Shown in pieces: positions 41,796-43,805 of a DNA stretch of 43,805 bases (the stretch's first letter is position 1; each line of letters starts with the position of its first letter). The DNA is taken from assembly GCA_016795145.1 (NCBI GenBank), contig JAEUII010000424.1, forward strand, positions 1 to 43,805, in the 5' to 3' direction. Position numbers and translations under genes: made by a program. The stretch is from Planctomycetaceae bacterium. GTDB taxonomy: Bacteria; Planctomycetota; Planctomycetia; Planctomycetales; Planctomycetaceae. A model generated the notes under the pieces. The model was given only the letters and a program-made list of their open reading frames with translations. It was not told where the DNA came from and ran no database searches.

Positions 41796-43805
41796 CTACT
41801 GTGCCATCAGGTACTTCAGCAGCTCAATCTTCTCCCGATCGTTCAGAGTCTTCAGAAGACCTTCCGGCATGAACGAATTCGTGGAGACACTTGTCTCTTC
41901 GATCTCATCCTTTGCCACGGTCTCGGTACTGTTCAAAGTCCGAATCGTCAGCGACGTATCTGACTCCTTCTCCACCAGCCCCGTGATGACTCGCCCCTGT
42001 GTCGTGACGATGATGCGAGCCTGATAGTCACGACCGATCACGGCGTTGGGATTCAGAACGTTCTCCACAACATACTCAACACCCTTTGCACCCGTGCCAG
42101 CAAGCTTCGGAGCAATGGCTTCGTTTTGCTGATTCGGAAGATGGCACTGAGCACACAGCTTCTTGAAGTGAGCGGCTCCGTTGTTTCCATCGTACGCCCA
42201 CAACGGTGCTGCCTTGTAAGCTCCGGCCAGCTGCAGGATTTCCTTGCGAACTTCTTCGGTGCTTTGTCCCAGCGTGCCCCATTCCTTCTGCAAGCGTTCT
42301 TTCAAAGCCGCGTCGCCAAGACTCGCCATCTGGCGCGCATAGAATGCGGTGAGCTGGTTCTTGGGAAGTGCTCCGCTCGCGATCTGATCCAGAGTCATGT
42401 TGGCCCAGGCGACTCGACTGCACAACACTTCCAGAGCCCTCGCCTTCTCTGCTTCCGGCAGTGCAACGAGCCTCTTCAACAGCGTCTGCGGCACAGCAGC
42501 ATCGTCATAACGTCCTAGCTGAGGAATGATGTCGCCGACCAACTGAGGCGTGTCGAGCTGAGCCATAAGGACCGACAAATTCTCCAATGCGGCATCGGCC
42601 GAAAGGACCTGAATCGCCTGACGCTTTGCAGGGATCTTCGTGTTTGGATCCTGAAGTCGTGTTCGCATGCGAGCATACAACGCTGTGTCACCGAACGCTG
42701 CTCCGATGGATTCCGCGGTGGATCGAATGCCGGAATCTTCAGAGTCATACAGCGACACGGCCATTTCAGACCAGGCCGAAGGAACGGCAAGGCCGCGTCG
42801 TCCTCGAACCGCAAGCTCCAGCAATCGCAGCAGATGAAGCTGTGTCTCCGCGCTGCTCCCCTGAATCTCCTGAGCAATCGTCTGCCGAGCCTCCTCGGAC
42901 GTTTTCGCCGCGTACCACAGAATGTTGTCACGAATCGCTGCAGAAGGAGTCACCTTCGCCAGCGTGATCGCGCGATTGGTGTCTTCTACAACCAGCGGAG
43001 CAAGTCCGAGCCAGAGCAGCGACGGAAGATCACGATCGGATTCCAGATCCGTGCGGCGCGCGAGTGACTCCGCAATTTCCCAGGCGGTCTTCGAAGGAAC
43101 TCGCTGAACGGCCGACGCGAGGTATCGACAGACGAGCAAAGATCCATCGTTGCGTGCAAAGTTCACAAGACTGCTCAACACGACCGCCGACTGATCTTCG
43201 ATCCCCAGCTGAATCACCCATGCTCGAACGAATTCGTTCTGATCGGCCATCGCAGGCTTGAGTACCGAATCCTTCAACTGCCCACTCGCATGCAGCGCCC
43301 AGAGTCCTCGAACGCGCCGCGCGGGATCCGCATGCTTCAGAGCGAGATCTCGCAGCTTCGCAACCGCCGATTCCGCAATCGCGCGGCTGGCCGCTCGTTC
43401 TCCCAAAACTCGCCGCGCTGTTCGAACGTGCCAGTCGTTGGCATGCAGCTGAGCATCCGCAAGAGCATCATCGGTGGCCGCTGTGTAGTCGACATGCACG
43501 GGCTTCCAGGTCGCATCGTACTTCATTCGATACATGCGACCATTGCCTCGGTCCCACTGTTCCGTGTCCGGGTTATGACAGTGTCGAGGATCGTACCAGT
43601 CACTGATGTAAACAGCGCCGTCAGGTCCATACTGCAGGTCCACACCGATGTACTGTCGATCGGCACAGAACAGCATGTCCTGTCCGGCATGCTGCGAATT
43701 GAATCCACCCTGATCGCGGACATTGATCTGATGATTGATCTGGTGTCCGTGCAGGTTGTGAGTAAACAGATGATTGCGAAAACTCGTCGGCCAGTTATCA
43801 CCCAG
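41796..43805 (-). CDS. PVC-type heme-binding CxxCH / HEAT-repeat dehydrogenase-like protein, C-terminal part
   Basis: The frame is open through the right edge, so the N-terminus is missing; about 669 residues are visible and the ATG at 43676 is internal. The edge part reads NHLFTHNLHGHQIN..., then GPDGAVYISDWYDPRHCH, the end of the glucose/sorbosone-dehydrogenase-type propeller of planctomycete membrane-bound dehydrogenases. HEAT-like helices follow (about residues 100-500 of the visible part). A cytochrome motif (KLCAQCHLPNQQ) and the C-terminal heme-binding-type domain (TIGR02603 kind, 'NPNAVIGRDYQARIIVTTQG...MPEGLLKTLNDRE') close the protein. It probably transfers electrons from a periplasmic sugar-like substrate; the substrate is unknown. 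Confidence 0.9.
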   Translation of the reverse strand: MGDNWPTSFRNHLFTHNLHGHQINHQINVRDQGGFNSQHAGQDMLFCADRQYIGVDLQYGPDGAVYISDWYDPRHCHNPDTEQWDRGNGRMYRMKYDATWKPVHVDYTAATDDALADAQLHANDWHVRTARRVLGERAASRAIAESAVAKLRDLALKHADPARRVRGLWALHASGQLKDSVLKPAMADQNEFVRAWVIQLGIEDQSAVVLSSLVNFARNDGSLLVCRYLASAVQRVPSKTAWEIAESLARRTDLESDRDLPSLLWLGLAPLVVEDTNRAITLAKVTPSAAIRDNILWYAAKTSEEARQTIAQEIQGSSAETQLHLLRLLELAVRGRRGLAVPSAWSEMAVSLYDSEDSGIRSTAESIGAAFGDTALYARMRTRLQDPNTKIPAKRQAIQVLSADAALENLSVLMAQLDTPQLVGDIIPQLGRYDDAAVPQTLLKRLVALPEAEKARALEVLCSRVAWANMTLDQIASGALPKNQLTAFYARQMASLGDAALKERLQKEWGTLGQSTEEVRKEILQLAGAYKAAPLWAYDGNNGAAHFKKLCAQCHLPNQQNEAIAPKLAGTGAKGVEYVVENVLNPNAVIGRDYQARIIVTTQGRVITGLVEKESDTSLTIRTLNSTETVAKDEIEETSVSTNSFMPEGLLKTLNDREKIELLKYLMAQ

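Overview
The window looks like a chromosomal segment of a planctomycete (phylum Planctomycetota). The evidence is the gene content: two secreted proteins with the Planctomycete cytochrome C, DUF1549 and DUF1553 architecture (7883-10726 and 28547-31402), two DUF1501 proteins (24559-25962 and 31459-32829), a PVC-type HEAT-repeat/CxxCH dehydrogenase-like protein at the right edge, a Tat-exported Gfo/Idh/MocA oxidoreductase, two ECF sigma factors, and intergenic spaces full of REP-like palindromes. I see no rRNA, tRNA, CRISPR array, integrase, transposase or phage gene. Genus and species cannot be told from the window.

Layout. 1-5847: the 3' end of a secreted or peptidase-like protein; a tandem pair of 195-bp palindromic elements; an ECF sigma factor downstream of lgt (minus strand); an ABC-2 exporter ATPase and permease (plus). 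6112-12245 (minus): a secreted DUF4185-like protein, a DUF1549/DUF1553 cytochrome and an M20 peptidase. 12602-14242 (plus): two consecutive TPM-domain membrane proteins. 14358-15791 (minus): a secreted protein of unknown function. 16344-18223 (plus): an ECF sigma factor translationally coupled to a membrane protein that looks like an anti-sigma factor with a FecR-like segment and a HEAT-like tail. 18362-20024 (minus): an ArsR regulator coupled to an SRPBCC protein, then a DUF4287-SRPBCC protein; the ArsR start sits inside a perfect 9-6-9 dyad that is probably its own operator. 20542-28226: an unknown secreted protein (plus), then on the minus strand a secreted alpha/beta hydrolase, a DUF1501 protein, a small protein with two internal repeats and a beta-helix protein. 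28547-32829 (plus): a complete DUF1549/DUF1553 plus DUF1501 pair. 32851-35054 (minus): a D-aminoacylase-like amidohydrolase coupled to a GNAT acetyltransferase. 35390-38349 (plus): a cytoplasmic phospholipase-D-like protein and an unrecognised 369-residue protein separated by a perfect 14-bp hairpin. 38389-43805 (minus): DUF1579, SET-domain, Gfo/Idh/MocA and SRPBCC proteins and the truncated PVC-type protein.

The most distinctive signal is non-coding. At least three families of short palindromic elements have the layout GTAG head plus hairpin, usually as two head-outward halves. Copies differ by compensatory base changes, so the folded form appears to be under selection. Two of these elements supply, with their terminal GTAG, the TAG stop codon of the neighbouring gene (sigma factor at 1141; DUF4185-like gene at 6112). 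A repeat of another family supplies the TGA stop of the gene at 14358, and a further element directly abuts the TAG at 22325. This is the organisation of REP/BIME elements, which in other bacteria are linked to RAYT (Y1) transposases; no such transposase lies in this window.

The best candidate for an undescribed protein system is the 35390-38349 cassette (variant HKD phospholipase-D protein plus unknown partner). Its function cannot be deduced from the sequence alone.
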